Of a DNA stretch of 64,000 bases, positions 7,474-16,770 are shown one piece after another. The notes under the pieces were generated by a model. That model saw only the letters and a program-made list of their open reading frames with translations. It had not been told where the DNA came from and searched no databases. The stretch comes from Limimaricola sp027213785 (lineage in GTDB: Bacteria; Pseudomonadota; Alphaproteobacteria; Rhodobacterales; Rhodobacteraceae): positions 310,001 through 374,000 of the forward strand of contig NZ_CP193755.1 in the NCBI RefSeq assembly GCF_050847355.1, in the 5' to 3' direction. Position 1 is the stretch's first letter; every line of letters begins with the position of its first letter. The translations under genes and the position numbers were made by a program.

Positions 7474-10301
7474 TGGCCAAGCCTCTCGAGCAGCGCCGGC
7501 ACGTGGACTTGGTCGGATTTGTAGTTGCCGGTGAGCACATGCATCACGAGGTTCACCCCGAAGCGATAGGCCATCTCGCGCTGGCGCTCGCCCGCCATGC
7601 CGCGCCCGACCGGGTAGAGCGGCATGCCGATCTCGTCCATCGCCCAGGCCGAGGCCCAGTCATTGCCACCGATCACCACCGGGGTCACGTTGTCGTTGAG
7701 GTTGCGGAACGGCATTCCGGGGGTCGGCTCTTCGTCCGGCGCCGCCTCGACCCAGACGTCGCGGCCCTGATGCCGGCCCGGAAAATCCTGCAGCAGGTAG
7801 AAGGTGCGCGTGAGCACGTGGTCCTCGGGCACCGGCGAGAGCGGCGGCACGTCGAGAGGGTGGGCGATGGCCTGCAGGCGGCGGCCCTCGGGCGTGGTCG
7901 CGCCGAGCCCCGCGATCCCGGCGTCGCGCGTGTCGAAGACGATCATGCCGCCGCCGCGCAGATAGGCGTTGAGCTTGTCATAGGCCGCCCCAGAGGGGAT
8001 CGGCGTCGCGGCGGTGATCGGCCAGTAGAGCAGGGGGAAGAAGGCCAACTCGTCGGTCTCGGGATCGACCGCCATCGGGGCGGCGGGCTCTACCGAGGTG
8101 CGCTGCCACAGCGTTCGACCGAGCCCTTCGAGCCCGGCTCGGGCGATATCGTCCACCGCCGGATCGCCGGACAGGATATGCCCTAGTACGACGGAACCGG
8201 TAGCGGCCTGGGCAAAGTCCTCGGCCTGCGGGTCCATCGGTGGTTCGGCGGCGGCGGAACCGGATGGGGGCGTGTTGACCGGCGGCGCGGAGGGGACGGT
8301 GCCCTCCTGTGCCTCGGCCGGCGGGACCGGTGCCAGCAGCATTGCCAGCACCACGGATGCGGCCCGCAGGCCGCGCAGCCGGCCGCCGACCAGCAGCGAG
8401 GCGACGGCGTCGATGGCCATCAACGCCACGGCCAGTGCCAGCAGCAGCCCGCCGAGCGGTCGTTCCGCCGGACGGTCGAGCCCCTCGACCGCGATGCGGG
8501 CGGGCCAGCGGGCCGGCGCGAGCGTGGTGTCGGCACGGGTGACGTTGAGCGCGTAGCGCCCGGCCTCGCCCTCGTAGAGGCCCGGTGGCAATTCGGGACC
8601 CAGATCGCCTGTCGCGAGATCCTCGCCCGCCACGGCGGCGCGGGTGTCGGTCCCGGTCAGGCGGCCCTCGGCGTCCATCACCTCGACCGGCTGCCAGGTC
8701 GTCCCCGCGAGATCCGCGGCGGCGTCCGCATCGGCCCGGGCCGAGATGGCAAGCCGCTCGAGCATCGACACGAACAGCCCCGACAGCGGCAGCGAGGACC
8801 ACTCGGCATTGGCGGTGACATGCATCAGCACCACCTGACCGTCGCCGAGCGCTTTGCGGGTGACCAGCGGCGTGCCGTCCGAAAGCTGGGCGATGACGCG
8901 GGCGGCCAGATCGGGGCCGGGCTGGGCCACGACCTGCGCGCGCACGGTCACGTCGTCGGGCACGGCGAGGCCATGAAACGGGCTGTCGGCCGCGAAGGGG
9001 GCGATGGTCTTGGGCTCGCCCCAGCTCATGCTGCCGCCGACCGAGCGGCCACCGGCGCGCAGCCGCACCGGCATCAGGGGGTCGTCGCCGTCGCGGCCCG
9101 CATCCGAGGCGGCGAGTCTGGGCCCGGCGAAGCGCAGCAGCAGCCCGCCATCTTCCACCCATGCCTGCAGCGCCTCGGCCTCGGCGGGCGGCAGGCTGCC
9201 GGCATCGGCGAGGACGATCACGTCCGGATTGGCGGGGATCAGCGCCGGCAGGTCGCCCGAGACGAGATCGGCCTGCGGCTCCAGCGCCACGCGCAGGTAA
9301 TGCAGCGGCGACATCAGCTCGGTGGATTCGCGCGACTCTCGGCTTTCGACGAGGCCGATCTCGCGCCGCCGGAGCGCATCGTCGGTGAGCGCCACCGCGG
9401 CGGCGGAGCGCGCGCCATCGATCTCGAAGCGGGTGACGCGGTTGCGCAGCTCCGGCGGCAGCGACAGATCGGCCCGCGCCACCGCATCGCCGGGCGCGAA
9501 GTCGAGCGCGGCGGCGGCGAGGCGGCGTTCGATCCCGGCCGGGTCGAGACCATGCGCGGCGACGGTCACGCTCTCGGCGCCGCCGCTGGGCGTGCGCACG
9601 GCCTCCAGAGCGATGGCGGTGCCGTCGAGTTGTGGCGGCCGTAACGCCGCGATCCGGCGCGGGGTCTGGATCACCCGGACCGGGCCATGCGCTTCGAGCG
9701 CGGTCAGAAGGGTGTCGCGGCTGTCACGGGCGAGGCCGTCGGAGAGCCAGACCGTCTCGAACCGCCCCTCCAGCGTTTCGGCCCAGTCATCGAGCGCGGC
9801 CGGATCGGGCTGCCATGGCCGCGGCGCGAGGCCGGGCAGGCTGGCCAGCACCGCTTCGGCGGGGTCGAAGCGCGTCTCGGGCGGCGGATCGGTCAGCGCC
9901 ACCAAGGCGGCGGGGCGACCGGCGCGGCGCGCCTCGCCCAGCAGCGCTTCGATCCGGGCCCCGCGGGCCGGCCAGTCACGCGCATCGGCCCATGTGGCAT
10001 CGGCGAGGATCAGCAGCGGACCGCTGCCCGGCGCGGCGCGCTCGGACGGGTTCAGTACCGGCCCCGCGAAGCCGATGATCGCGGCGGCGACGGCAAGGAT
10101 GCGCAGCAGCAGGAGCCACCAAGGCGTGCGGTCGGACTGGCTTTCGCGGTCGTCGAGACCCAGGAGCAGCACGACGCCCGGAAAACGGCGGCGCAGCGGC
10201 GCGGGCGGCACGGCGCGCAGGATCAGCCACAGCACCGGCAACAGCACCAGCCCCGCCAACAGCCAGGGCGAGAGGAAACCGACGGGGCCGAGGCTCCACA
10301 T
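7470..10301 (-). CDS. BatA/DUF4159 domain membrane protein
   Basis: 943-residue inner-membrane protein. The N-terminus (MWSLGPVGFLSPWLLAG, then WWLLLLRILAVAAAIIGFAG) matches the aerotolerance-regulator BatA-type two-helix module. A further hydrophobic pair lies around residues 630-680, followed by a Pro-rich stretch and a C-terminal DUF4159 domain (LGRTLWQRTSVEP, FFPLLYWPIT, LNAYLRGGGMIVFDTRD, VNLVMHVLTGNYK). The start at 10301 is chosen because the preceding stop and this ATG share one base (TGATG). It is coupled on both sides, to DUF58 and to the amidotransferase-like gene, which suggests a membrane complex acted on by the MoxR ATPase. Confidence 0.82.
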   Translation of the reverse strand: MWSLGPVGFLSPWLLAGLVLLPVLWLILRAVPPAPLRRRFPGVVLLLGLDDRESQSDRTPWWLLLLRILAVAAAIIGFAGPVLNPSERAAPGSGPLLILADATWADARDWPARGARIEALLGEARRAGRPAALVALTDPPPETRFDPAEAVLASLPGLAPRPWQPDPAALDDWAETLEGRFETVWLSDGLARDSRDTLLTALEAHGPVRVIQTPRRIAALRPPQLDGTAIALEAVRTPSGGAESVTVAAHGLDPAGIERRLAAAALDFAPGDAVARADLSLPPELRNRVTRFEIDGARSAAAVALTDDALRRREIGLVESRESRESTELMSPLHYLRVALEPQADLVSGDLPALIPANPDVIVLADAGSLPPAEAEALQAWVEDGGLLLRFAGPRLAASDAGRDGDDPLMPVRLRAGGRSVGGSMSWGEPKTIAPFAADSPFHGLAVPDDVTVRAQVVAQPGPDLAARVIAQLSDGTPLVTRKALGDGQVVLMHVTANAEWSSLPLSGLFVSMLERLAISARADADAAADLAGTTWQPVEVMDAEGRLTGTDTRAAVAGEDLATGDLGPELPPGLYEGEAGRYALNVTRADTTLAPARWPARIAVEGLDRPAERPLGGLLLALAVALMAIDAVASLLVGGRLRGLRAASVVLAMLLAPVPPAEAQEGTVPSAPPVNTPPSGSAAAEPPMDPQAEDFAQAATGSVVLGHILSGDPAVDDIARAGLEGLGRTLWQRTSVEPAAPMAVDPETDELAFFPLLYWPITAATPIPSGAAYDKLNAYLRGGGMIVFDTRDAGIAGLGATTPEGRRLQAIAHPLDVPPLSPVPEDHVLTRTFYLLQDFPGRHQGRDVWVEAAPDEEPTPGMPFRNLNDNVTPVVIGGNDWASAWAMDEIGMPLYPVGRGMAGERQREMAYRFGVNLVMHVLTGNYKSDQVHVPALLERLGQ

Positions 10302-11191
10302 CAGCGCCGCTCCAGCGCGGCATAGAGCCACAGCAGCGCCGAGGCGGCGCTGTCGGATGTGCGGTGGGTCGAGAATTGCCAGCCGGTGGCGCGGGCCAGA
10401 TCGGCCAGCCGGTCGCGACGCTCGGCCAGCCGCTGGAGATAGCGGTCGCGCAGATCGCCGGCCTTCAGGGTCTCGTGGCGCAGCGCGCCCGACATGCTCT
10501 CGAAAATGGTGCGGCCATCATAGGGAAACGCCTCTTCGGCGGGGTCGAGCACCTGCAGGAGCGCCCCGCGCACGCCACGGTCTGCCGCGGCGGTGAGCAT
10601 CGTCTCGACCGGCTCGACCGGCCCGAGGAAATCCGAGACCAGCACCGCCCGGCTTTGCGGCGCGAGGCCTTTCGCCTCGGGAGCACCGTGATCCTCGGCC
10701 GTGTCCTGCGACAGGAGTTGCGCCAGCCGCGACAGCTGTCCGCGACCACGGCGCGGCGGTAGCCGCGCATCGGCGAGGCCCACCCGCTCGCCGCCCCGGG
10801 TCAGCACCACCGCGATGGCCAGCGCGATGAGCCGGGCGCGGTCGCCCTTGGGAGGCAGCTTCGGCGTCGAGGCAAAGCCCATCGAGGCACCGTCATCGAC
10901 CCAGAGCGCGACGCTCTGTGCGATCTGCCATTCCTTCTCCTGCACGAAGGCCTGATCTGCCCGGCCCGAGCGGCGCCAGTCGATGGAGCGCGCGGTATCG
11001 TGCGGCTGCGCCGCGCGGTATTGCCAGAAATTGCTGCCCGCGCCGGCCCGCCTGCGGCCATGCTCGCCCATCAGCACGGTCTGGGCCAGCTGCTCGGCCT
11101 CGGCCAGGAGCGGCGGCAGCGGGCTCGCGAGATCCTCGGCCCGGCCGCGCAGGCCGAGCGGGGCCGTGGTCGTGGCGGGGCTGGCGCTCAC
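10301..11191 (-). CDS. DUF58 domain-containing protein
   Basis: 296-residue protein with the DUF58 signature HDTARSIDWRRSGRADQAFV and a VWA-like core (SVALWVDDGASMGFAS; RAVLVSDFLGP). DUF58 proteins pair with MoxR AAA+ ATPases and are thought to be their substrates or partners. The start is the GTG at 11191, overlapping the moxR stop as GTGA; longer reading upstream falls inside moxR and is rejected. It is the second gene of the four-gene operon. Confidence 0.85.
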   Translation of the reverse strand: MSASPATTTAPLGLRGRAEDLASPLPPLLAEAEQLAQTVLMGEHGRRRAGAGSNFWQYRAAQPHDTARSIDWRRSGRADQAFVQEKEWQIAQSVALWVDDGASMGFASTPKLPPKGDRARLIALAIAVVLTRGGERVGLADARLPPRRGRGQLSRLAQLLSQDTAEDHGAPEAKGLAPQSRAVLVSDFLGPVEPVETMLTAAADRGVRGALLQVLDPAEEAFPYDGRTIFESMSGALRHETLKAGDLRDRYLQRLAERRDRLADLARATGWQFSTHRTSDSAASALLWLYAALERR

Positions 11192-12204
11192 GCGGCCGCC
11201 TCGGCCCGCGTCACCCTCTCCGCCACGCTCTCGATCAATGCGGGCAGGTTTTCGCCCCGCGCCCGCGCGGCAAAGCCCAGCGCCATGCGGTGCTCCAGCA
11301 CCGGCACCGCCAGCCGCGTCACGTCCTGCGGCCCCGGCGCGAGGCGGCCGTCGAGCAGCGCCTCGGCGCGCACCGCGAGCATCAGGGCCTGCGCCGCGCG
11401 CGGTCCCGGCCCCCAGCTCACCGATTGCCGCAACTCCGGCAGCGCCTCGGGCTCGTCCGGGCGGCAGGCGCGCACCAAGTCGAGGATCAGCTCCATCACG
11501 CCTTCGCCCACCGGCATGCGGCGCAGCAGGCGCTGTGCCTCCAGCAGCTCCTGCGCGGTGAAGACCGGCTCGGCCTCGGCTTCCTCGATGCCGGTGGTGG
11601 CCAGAAGGATCGCGCGTTCGGTGTCGCGGGTCGGGTAGGGCACGTCGATCTGGAACAGGAACCGGTCGAGCTGCGCCTCGGGCAGCGGGTAGGTGCCCTC
11701 CTGCTCCAGCGGGTTCTGCGTGGCGAGAACGTGGAACGGACGACCCAGCGGTCGGTGTTGCCCGGCGATCGTCACCTCGCGCTCCTGCATCGCCTGAAGG
11801 AGCGCTGACTGGGTGCGAGGCGAGGCGCGGTTGATCTCGTCGGCCATCAGCAGTTGGCAGAACACCGGGCCTTCGATGAAGCGGAAGGCGCGAGAGCCGT
11901 CGGCGCCGGTCTCGAGCACCTCCGAACCGAGGATGTCGGCTGGCATCAGGTCGGGGGTGAACTGGATCCGGCTCTCCGCGAGCCCCATTACCGTCGAGAG
12001 GGCGTCGACAAGCCGGGTCTTGCCCAGCCCCGGCAGGCCGACAAGCAGCGCATGGCCGCCGCATAGCAGCGCCGAGAGCGTCAGTTCGACCACGCGTTCC
12101 TGCCCGACGAAGCGCCGCGCCACGCTGTCGCGGGCCTGCGCGAGACGGTCGCCGAGGCGCTCGATTTCGGCAAGAAGATCGGCGTCGCTCACCTGCTCTG
12201 GCAT
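11188..12204 (-). CDS. MoxR family AAA+ ATPase
   Basis: 338-residue MoxR-type AAA+ ATPase, a cytoplasmic chaperone-like motor that assembles or activates partner proteins. Walker A GLPGLGKT spans residues 56-63 and Walker B LLMADEINR about 118-126, with a sensor-1 LATQNPLEQEG and the sensor-2 lid in the C-terminal third. It leads a minus-strand operon with DUF58, BatA/DUF4159 and an amidotransferase-like membrane protein; in related operons these jointly affect envelope or metal-cofactor functions. The promoter must lie in the short 12205-12263 gap shared with the divergent DUF1285 gene. Confidence 0.92.
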   Translation of the reverse strand: MPEQVSDADLLAEIERLGDRLAQARDSVARRFVGQERVVELTLSALLCGGHALLVGLPGLGKTRLVDALSTVMGLAESRIQFTPDLMPADILGSEVLETGADGSRAFRFIEGPVFCQLLMADEINRASPRTQSALLQAMQEREVTIAGQHRPLGRPFHVLATQNPLEQEGTYPLPEAQLDRFLFQIDVPYPTRDTERAILLATTGIEEAEAEPVFTAQELLEAQRLLRRMPVGEGVMELILDLVRACRPDEPEALPELRQSVSWGPGPRAAQALMLAVRAEALLDGRLAPGPQDVTRLAVPVLEHRMALGFAARARGENLPALIESVAERVTRAEAAA

Positions 12205-12263
12205 GACAGCACTCCCGTCCTAGTCTAGCATTGCAGTCCCAGCAGATACCGTGGCGGGTCCGG

Positions 12264-12851
12264 ATGGCAAACACAAAGAACAGTGAGACGACCGAGGCGC
12301 CTTCGGCGGAAAACCTCGCATCGGCGGCGAGCCGCGCCGGCGCGCGCGGCCCGGCGCCGGTGCATTTGTGGGATCCGCCCTACTGCGGCGATCTCGACAT
12401 GCGGATCGCGCGCGACGGCACTTGGTTTCACGAGGGCACGCCGATCGGCCGCGAACGCATGGTCAAGCTCTTCGCCTCGATCCTCAAGCGCGAGGGCGAC
12501 AGGCACTACCTCGTCACCCCGGTCGAAAAGGTGGGCATCACCGTCGACGACGCGCCCTTCGTCGCGGTCGACGTCGCGCGGGAGGGGGAGGGGCTGCGCT
12601 TTACCACCAATCTCGACGAGACGGCGGTGGCGGGGCCCGAGCATCCGATCCGGGTGGTCCGCGACCCGGAAACGGGGGAGCCCGCGCCCTATATCGAGAT
12701 CCGGTCAGGGCTGGAGGCGTTGATCGACCGCAAGAGCTTCTACCGGCTGGTGGAGCTGGGCGAAACCGCGCCGCATGAGGGCGAGGACTGGTTCGGCGTA
12801 CGGTCGAACGGCGTGTTCTTCCCGATCATCCCGGCGGCGGAACTTCCCTGA
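12264..12851 (+). CDS. DUF1285 domain-containing protein
   Basis: 195-residue soluble protein with the DUF1285 core: LWDPPYCGDLDMRIARDGTW near residues 35-54, FHEGTPIGRERMVKLFASIL, and the C-terminal FFPI terminus. The ATG at 12264 is preferred to an upstream in-frame TTG. Members are common in alphaproteobacteria next to moxR; structures of relatives exist but the biochemical role is unknown. It is divergent from moxR and followed by a clear hairpin at 12862-12890. Confidence 0.85.
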   Translation: MANTKNSETTEAPSAENLASAASRAGARGPAPVHLWDPPYCGDLDMRIARDGTWFHEGTPIGRERMVKLFASILKREGDRHYLVTPVEKVGITVDDAPFVAVDVAREGEGLRFTTNLDETAVAGPEHPIRVVRDPETGEPAPYIEIRSGLEALIDRKSFYRLVELGETAPHEGEDWFGVRSNGVFFPIIPAAELP

Positions 12852-12861
12852 CGTGATGGCA

Positions 12862-12890
12862 CGCGGAAGCCCGACGACCGGGCTTCCGCG
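12862..12890. terminator. Strong hairpin between convergent DUF1285 and gabD
   Basis: A perfect 12-bp stem, CGCGGAAGCCCG paired with CGGGCTTCCGCG around a 5-base loop, begins 10 bases after the DUF1285 stop. No long T tract follows on either strand, but its place 10 bases past a stop in a convergent junction supports a terminator. The remaining sequence up to 13103 shows no gene. Confidence 0.7.
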
Positions 12891-13103
12891 CCACGCGTTA
12901 CCAAGGTCACTCGTCAAGACGACGCCACGGGGCCGCATCGGGCGTCATCTCGCATCGTGCCGAAGAACTACGACATTGACGCGACGGCAATGTGCGGCAG
13001 GAGGGCCCCTTCGCTAAAGTTCGGGCATCCGCGCGAGGAAGTGGCACGGATGCCCGGCAAGCAGGCGGCATCTGTACGTCGCCATGCCGTCTTCTCGGAC
13101 GGA

Positions 13104-14582
13104 TCAGATCGAGCTGCAGATGTATTTCATCTCCAGATAGTCGTCGATTCCATGCCGCGAGCCCTCGCGGCCCAGCCCCGACTGCTTGACCCCGCCGAAG
13201 GGCGCGACCTCGGTCGAGATGATGCCGGTGTTCACCCCGACGATGCCGTATTCCAGCGCCTCGGCCACCTTGGTCACGCGGCTCAGATCCTTGGCGTAGA
13301 AATACGAGGCAAGGCCGAAGATCGTGTCGTTCGCCATCTCGATCACCTCGTCCTCGTCCTCGAAGGCGAAAAGCGGCGCGAAGGGACCGAAGGTTTCCTC
13401 ATGGGCGACCTTCATCCCCTGTTTCGCCCCGGTGACGACGGTGGGCTGGAAGAACTGGCCGCCGAGATCATGGGCCTCGCCGCCGGTGAGCAGCGTCGCG
13501 CCGCGATCGAGCGCGTCCTTCAGGTGTTCGCGCACCTTGTCGATGGCCGAAGGCTCGATCAGCGGTCCGAGATCGGTGCCGTCGGAGAGCCCGTCGCCCA
13601 CGCGCAGCTTCTCGACCGCGACCTTGAGGCGCTTGGCGAACTCGTCATAGACGCCCTTCTGCACGTAGATCCGGTTGGCGCAGACGCAGGTCTGGCCGTT
13701 GTTGCGGAACTTGCACTGGATCGCGCCCTCGACCGCCGCGTCGAGATCGGCGTCGTCGAACACGATGAAGGGCGCGTTGCCGCCCAGTTCCATGGAGCAT
13801 TTCATGACCTGGTCGGCGGCCTGCCGCAGCAGCGTCCGGCCCACCTCGGTCGAGCCGGTGAAGGTCAGCTTGCGGACCTTAGGGTTCTCGCAGAACTCCT
13901 TTCCCACCTCCGAGGAGGAGGTCGAGGTGACCACCGAGAACACGCCCTCGGGCACGCCGGCTTCCTCGGCCAGCACCGCCATGGCGAGCGCCGAGAGCGG
14001 GGTGAGCGAGGCGGGGCGGATCACGAAAGAGCAACCGGCGGCCAGCGCCGGGGCGACCTTGCGCGCGATCATCGCGTTGGGGAAGTTCCATGGCGTGATC
14101 CCGGCGGCCACCCCGATCGGCTGCCGGATCACGGTGATCCGCTTGTCGGGCATGTGGCCGGGGATGGTCTCGCCATAGACCCGCTTGGCCTCCTCGCCGA
14201 ACCATTCGACGAAGCTGGCGCCATAGGCGACCTCGCCGCGGCTCTCGGCCAGGGGCTTGCCCTGTTCTGCGGTCATCAGGATCGCCAGATCCTCCTGATG
14301 CTCCATCATCAGGTCGTACCAGCGGCGCAGGATCTTGGCGCGGTCCTTGCCGGTCCGGGCGGCCCAAGGTTTCTGGGCCTTATGGGCGATATCGATGGCC
14401 TGCGCGATCTCGGCCCGGCTCAGATCGGCGACCGAGGCGAGAACGTCGCCGCGCGCCGGGTTGGTGACGTCGAAGGTCTTGCCGTCCTTGGCGGCGACCC
14501 ACTTGCCGCCGAGAAAGGCACGGTCGCGAACGAGGTCGGGGCGGCGGAGCAGTGACTTGATGTCGGTGCGGTCGTCGAGCAT
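13104..14582 (-). CDS. gabD: NAD(P)-dependent succinate-semialdehyde dehydrogenase
   Basis: 492-residue aldehyde dehydrogenase of the GabD subgroup, oxidising succinate semialdehyde to succinate and so feeding GABA-type carbon into the TCA cycle. Visible are the substrate/cofactor segment PWNFPNAMIARKVAPALAAG, the catalytic glutamate in MELGGNAPFIV, and the catalytic cysteine in NNGQTCVCANR (a C-x-C pair, as in GabD). The start at 14582 follows GGAGG by 8 bases. A longer frame upstream overlaps the divergent hydrolase and is rejected. It is apparently monocistronic. Confidence 0.88.
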   Translation of the reverse strand: MLDDRTDIKSLLRRPDLVRDRAFLGGKWVAAKDGKTFDVTNPARGDVLASVADLSRAEIAQAIDIAHKAQKPWAARTGKDRAKILRRWYDLMMEHQEDLAILMTAEQGKPLAESRGEVAYGASFVEWFGEEAKRVYGETIPGHMPDKRITVIRQPIGVAAGITPWNFPNAMIARKVAPALAAGCSFVIRPASLTPLSALAMAVLAEEAGVPEGVFSVVTSTSSSEVGKEFCENPKVRKLTFTGSTEVGRTLLRQAADQVMKCSMELGGNAPFIVFDDADLDAAVEGAIQCKFRNNGQTCVCANRIYVQKGVYDEFAKRLKVAVEKLRVGDGLSDGTDLGPLIEPSAIDKVREHLKDALDRGATLLTGGEAHDLGGQFFQPTVVTGAKQGMKVAHEETFGPFAPLFAFEDEDEVIEMANDTIFGLASYFYAKDLSRVTKVAEALEYGIVGVNTGIISTEVAPFGGVKQSGLGREGSRHGIDDYLEMKYICSSI

Positions 14583-14661
14583 GACTTTTCCTCCAGGAGT
14601 TCGGGCGCATCCTTCACCGCGAGGGTAGGGCGGGTCCAGCCCCCTGACAGGGAGGAACGAC

Positions 14662-15471
14662 ATGACCGAGAACCGCACCGGGGCGCATGGGCAGAGCCGT
14701 GCCGAGATCGACGAGGCCTATGCCAATGCCAGCCACATTCCCGGCGGCATGGAATACCCCGCGCGCTGGGCCGCCGCCGCCGCCGCCTTCCGCGAGGCGC
14801 ATCCGCCCCGCGAGATCGCCTATGGTGACGGGGCGCGGCAAAGGCTCGACCTGTTTCGGCCCGAAGGCGAGGCGAAGGGCGCGGTGGTCTTCGTGCATGG
14901 CGGTTTCTGGAAGGCGTTCGACAAGAGCGCCTGGTCGCATCTGGCGGCGGGCGCATTGGCGCGGGGCTGGGCCGTGGCGATGCCCTCATACACGCTGGCG
15001 CCCGAGGCGCGGATCGGCGCGATGACGCGCGAGATCGAGGCTGCCATCGGCGCGGTGGCCGATGCCGTGCCGGGGCCGCTCAGGCTCACCGGGCATTCGG
15101 CGGGTGGGCATCTAGTGGCGCGGATGGCCTGCGCCGATCTCACCCCCGGCTGGCGCGACCGGGTGGGGCGGATCGTGCCGATCTCGCCCCTGTCGGATCT
15201 GCGCCCGCTCATGGGGGCCACGATGAACGAGGATCTGCGGCTCGACGAAGAGGAGGCCATGGCCGAGAGCCCGGCATTGCTGGATCAGGTCGATCTGCCG
15301 ATGACGGTCTGGGTCGGCGCGGCCGAACGTCCCGCCTTCATCGATCAGGCGCGCTGGCTCGCCGAGCGGCGCGACTGCGAATTGGTCGAGGCACCGGACC
15401 GGCACCATTTCGACGTGATCGAGGAGCTGGCCGATCCTGCGGCTCCGCTGGTGGACCGGCTGATGCGCTAG
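14662..15471 (+). CDS. Alpha/beta hydrolase (kynurenine-formamidase-like)
   Basis: 269-residue alpha/beta-hydrolase-fold enzyme. An oxyanion-hole HGGFW motif lies near residue 75, the nucleophile elbow GHSAGGHL near 140, and the late Asp/His at DRHHFDVIEEL. The HGGFW plus GHSAGG combination is typical of the formamidase/carboxylesterase branch, so a kynurenine formamidase role is possible but no kyn genes are nearby. A good ribosome site (GGGAGGAACGAC) precedes the ATG. It is divergent from gabD. Confidence 0.75.
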   Translation: MTENRTGAHGQSRAEIDEAYANASHIPGGMEYPARWAAAAAAFREAHPPREIAYGDGARQRLDLFRPEGEAKGAVVFVHGGFWKAFDKSAWSHLAAGALARGWAVAMPSYTLAPEARIGAMTREIEAAIGAVADAVPGPLRLTGHSAGGHLVARMACADLTPGWRDRVGRIVPISPLSDLRPLMGATMNEDLRLDEEEAMAESPALLDQVDLPMTVWVGAAERPAFIDQARWLAERRDCELVEAPDRHHFDVIEELADPAAPLVDRLMR

Positions 15472-15484
15472 GCGCGTCCCCTCG

Positions 15485-15571
15485 TTCATCTTTCCGAAAA
15501 TACGCATCGCTCCACCCGCCACCATGCGCCCCGCATCGGAGCCGGAATCCGCGCGGTTGAAGAAAGATGAA
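15485..15571. terminator. Palindromic intergenic repeat, copy B (inside-out arms)
   Basis: TTCATCTTTC at 15485-15494 pairs with GAAAGATGAA at 15562-15571 across a GC-rich loop, between the convergent hydrolase and P1-peptidase genes. The CGAAAATACGC part follows the first arm, as in the right arm of copies A and C, but here it points inward, so the two arms are in swapped order. It probably terminates both genes. Confidence 0.55.
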
Positions 15572-15576
15572 GGAGG

Positions 15577-16560
15577 TCAGGGCCCGAACCGCTCCTGCCA
15601 GCAGGGTTGCGGGCCGCCCGGGGCAGCGTGGAAGACGGCGCGGGCGATGGCGCGGGCAAGGCAGGTCGCCGCGGCATGACCGATCCAGAGCGCGTCGCCG
15701 ACCGGGTCGGCGAGCGGGCGGGCCCCCGTGGCGGCGGCAAAGACCAGATCGCCGTCGAGCGGCGTGTGCGCGGGCAGAAGCGCCCGGGCGATCCCGTCCT
15801 GCGCCGCCACCGCCATGCGGCGGCAACCGGGTTTGTCGAGCGCGGCATCGGTGGCGACGATGGCGATGGTGGTGCTCTCCCCCGCGCGAGCCAGCTTGGT
15901 GGGTGGCGGCCCCCCGGGTGGCATCGCGAAACCGCGTCCGCCGAACTCGGCGCCGATCTCCCAGGGCGCGGCCCAGAACTCCGCACCGTCGCCGATCGTG
16001 GCCGACCCGACCGGGTTCACCGCCACCAGCGCGCCGACCATGTGGCCGCTTTCCAGCATCAGCGAGGCCGAGCCGATGCCACCGCGCAGCGTCGCGGTGG
16101 TGGCGCCGTATCCCGCGCCGTGGCTGCCCAGCGCCACATTTTCGCCCGCCGCTTCGAAAGCCGCGCGGCCCAGAGCGGCATAGGGGTTGGCGCTCCAGCC
16201 CTTGTCGCCACCATTGCCGAGGTCGAACAGGATCGCGGCGGGGACGATCGGCACGCGCTGCCCCGCCGCCTCGAAGCCGCGCCCGGCGACGCGCAGCGCC
16301 TCGGCCACGCCCGAGGCCGCGTCGAGGCCGAAGGCCGATCCGCCCGACAGTACCAGCGCATCGACCGCCTGCACCAGCCGGTCCGGCGCGAGCAGATCGG
16401 TCTCCCGTGTGCCAGGCGCGCCGCCCATCACATCGACCGAGGCGGTGAAGGGCGCAGCGCCGGTCAGCACCGTGACGCCCGAGCACAGCGCCGCATCCTG
16501 CGACTGGCCGACCAGAAGACCGTCAACATCGGTGATGGCATTGCGCGAACCCGGCCTCAT
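15577..16560 (-). CDS. P1 family peptidase (DmpA/BapA-like aminopeptidase)
   Basis: 327-residue member of peptidase family P1 (Ntn-like fold), self-processing aminopeptidases for D-amino-acid amides or beta-peptides. Recognisable are LVLSGGSAFGLDAASGV (70-86), VALGSHGAGYGATTAT, and the processing/nucleophile region around GESTT at residues 227-231 followed by IAIVATDAAL. The nucleophile is expected to be a Ser/Thr here; substrate cannot be read from sequence. It ends six bases from repeat copy B, convergent with the hydrolase. Confidence 0.85.
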   Translation of the reverse strand: MRPGSRNAITDVDGLLVGQSQDAALCSGVTVLTGAAPFTASVDVMGGAPGTRETDLLAPDRLVQAVDALVLSGGSAFGLDAASGVAEALRVAGRGFEAAGQRVPIVPAAILFDLGNGGDKGWSANPYAALGRAAFEAAGENVALGSHGAGYGATTATLRGGIGSASLMLESGHMVGALVAVNPVGSATIGDGAEFWAAPWEIGAEFGGRGFAMPPGGPPPTKLARAGESTTIAIVATDAALDKPGCRRMAVAAQDGIARALLPAHTPLDGDLVFAAATGARPLADPVGDALWIGHAAATCLARAIARAVFHAAPGGPQPCWQERFGP

Positions 16561-16770
16561 CGCGCCGCGCTCAAGCAGAATTTACCCCGCTTCGTGGCAG
16601 GGCCATTCGTACCATGGAGCCTGTCGTGGGACCAAGGTTCTGGCGAAATTGACATATTCCTCCCCCTCGTTCTGATTGCCTCACCCCGGGCGGTGCGCGA
16701 ACCGGCCTCATTGCGGTTCCGGCCCGTGATGATAGGTTGCCGCGAAACCTTGCGTCAAAGGCTGTCATTG

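Noticed and set aside
15607..16770. Long open frame running into the L,D-transpeptidase from upstream
   Set aside because: It lies opposite the P1 peptidase gene and has the Arg/Pro/Ala-rich composition of a GC-rich antisense frame; the signal peptide and family homology start at 16771.
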